From NCBI GenBank assembly GCA_026874595.1, contig CM049318.1:1561241-1625240 (forward strand): a stretch of DNA of 64,000 nt. The letters run 5' to 3'. Under the pieces are notes generated by a model, which saw nothing but the letters and a program-made list of their open reading frames with translations, had not been told where the DNA came from and ran no database searches. Source of the DNA: Sipunculus nudus (taxonomy: Eukaryota; Annelida; Sipuncula; Golfingiida; Sipunculidae). This document shows, one piece after another, positions 62,601 through 64,000 of the stretch. Each line of letters starts with the position of its first letter. The first letter of the stretch is position 1. The position numbers and the translations under genes were made by a program.

Positions 62601-63855
62601 CGGCCTGTTTATGACCCAAGATATCTCGGTCGGGGTTTACATTTATTTCCCCCAATTTTCTGTTAGGATACCTAAGTCAGCAAACCAGATATTAACCTTA
62701 TTATCATTTATGGCCCTCAATCAGTCACACTGCGAGCAGGAGGGCATACCATCTTCGTTTACTTGTTATTTTTATTACTGTCACACTACAAGAGCTGGCG
62801 CTCCTTAAGAGTTTATAATGTCACCGTCTTTGTGCTCTTACACGAGTTACAGCTTGACTTAACAGAGCGCAGTCCATTGTCTCTGGCCACAGAAAGAGAA
62901 AGTAGCCCGGCTATAGCCTATCCTGTTGACTTATATGTTTTAAGCTTCCATCATATATTCCCCCGTAAAACTAATCCGACTTCAGTTTAAACTTAGAGAC
63001 AGCTGCACTACAAAATACCTTGCTCTTATTGGTCTCATAGCATTGTTGGCCCTATGCCCAGGATCGGGTGACGATACCCGGCAAACTGTGCTAAAGCCAG
63101 CATAAACTAAAGCGAGTGAGACTGTAATATAACTACTGCGTAGGGAAAGCATAAATATGACCAAACTGATTGGTTCCTTCATATTTTTGTATATTTATTA
63201 TATACATACATCACATGACAAGTGACATACATTTATGATATTTTCCGGGTAAATACAAAACATTTACCACACACAAAAAGGAATTGAACTGCAAAAGGTG
63301 ATTCTATTTTAATTCCAAATTAATATGGAGTTGGTTAATACAAATAATCCGAAAACATATCCATCACGGCTGTAAATACAAGGATAAATCCTGATACTGA
63401 ACTTATTATATGCCCTCTTTACTGAAACTTGGTGCTCCACATAATAATCAGTTTTTATAATCGGTTCCTGACGGGGCGACCTAATTGAACATAAAGCCAA
63501 ATGCCATCCCATGTAGAGCATATAGAGTGTTTTATACATTAAACATTGCACCGGATGCCAAAGGAGATGTAAACAATCCGGTCAACACAGCGCAGCTCAC
63601 CCGGGCGGGGAAGTACCCGCTATCACATGCGGTAATAACACTTTACAGAAACATCTTAAAACATTAATCATTAACAGCTGATTTAACAATGTCAATAGTC
63701 TAGTGCAGGACATGACCCCAGAAACTACTGACTGTTTAAACAGTCACGGGAATCTGAGCCCAGTTAAACAAATCTGATGTTTTCTCCCTAATTTTCAATC
63801 TTCTGCGCAGCCGAATCGGGTTGGTTTTATTTCAGGGTATGGAGCAGAGACATGT
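59700..63855. other. No supported gene
   Basis: Moderately AT-rich sequence with only short frames; no motif, RNA gene or repeat pair was recognised. Confidence 0.5.
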
Positions 63856-63859
63856 CAAT

Positions 63860-64000
63860 GCCAACGTCCGCACTCAAAAACACCGTATACATTAATGCTA
63901 CTTAAAGGACCATTATTATTCCACCTCCGCACTCTCACACACCCTGTACATTAATGCTACTTGAATAACTAATATTATACAACGTCCGCACTCTCACACA
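63860..64000. repeat. Tandem repeat of about 65 bp running off the window end
   Basis: CCGCACTCTCACACACCCTG and ACATTAATGCTACTT recur at least 2.2 times; the array continues past the window. Confidence 0.75.

Overview
This window is metazoan nuclear DNA. It is AT-rich, has spliceosomal introns with GT/AG junctions, an intron-containing tRNA-Tyr, and a very high load of satellites and transposons. The repeat types (Helitron-like elements with internal satellites, families ending in TTTTAGCTCAGCTGA, a Penelope-like element, Ty3/Gypsy remnants, foldback DNA) fit a lophotrochozoan, most likely a mollusc. The species cannot be fixed from the sequence alone.

Two protein-coding genes can be assembled with confidence, both on the minus strand. 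The first (15907 down to 2755) has six coding exons, all joined by phase-1 introns. It encodes a 304-residue protein with four membrane spans and a large cysteine-containing, N-glycosylatable loop between spans 3 and 4; its family is not recognised. Its introns hold a collapsed LTR retrotransposon (intron 1), a Helitron-like repeat (intron 2), two tandem arrays grown from the gene's own splice junctions (intron 4), and a Helitron-like element with a roughly 180-bp satellite (intron 5). The second (50453 down to 48362) has two coding exons and encodes a 521-residue carotenoid oxygenase (RPE65/BCO/NinaB family) with all expected iron-binding histidines and an unusual N-terminal hydrophobic segment. 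A third, weaker plus-strand locus (40182-44221) has three related small exons and a terminal exon; two of the three small exons are decayed.

Region by region: 1-2.5 kb holds an interspersed repeat; 2.7-16 kb the four-span gene; 16.4-19.4 kb tandem repeats with a Penelope-like insertion; 19.7-28 kb tRNA-Arg and tRNA-Tyr genes or pseudogenes embedded in duplicated and inverted segments, plus a 1.4-kb minisatellite of 24-bp units; 28-30 kb AT microsatellites and another interspersed repeat; 31.8-38 kb a Ty3/Gypsy element whose downstream LTR is split by two nested insertions; 39-44 kb the decayed multi-exon locus with a 2.2-kb repeat element inside it; 45.1 kb a perfect 32-bp hairpin; 48-50.5 kb the carotenoid oxygenase; 56-57.3 kb another repeat of the AGCTCAGCTGA family beside a possible minus-strand promoter; 58.4-59.7 kb a foldback element whose arms are built from small palindromes. 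The rest is AT-rich sequence in which no supported gene was found.

No multi-gene system is visible. The most unusual observations are the amplification of a donor and an acceptor splice junction at the two ends of one intron, the nested insertions that leave the interrupted LTR with exactly its partner's length, and the perfect hairpin.
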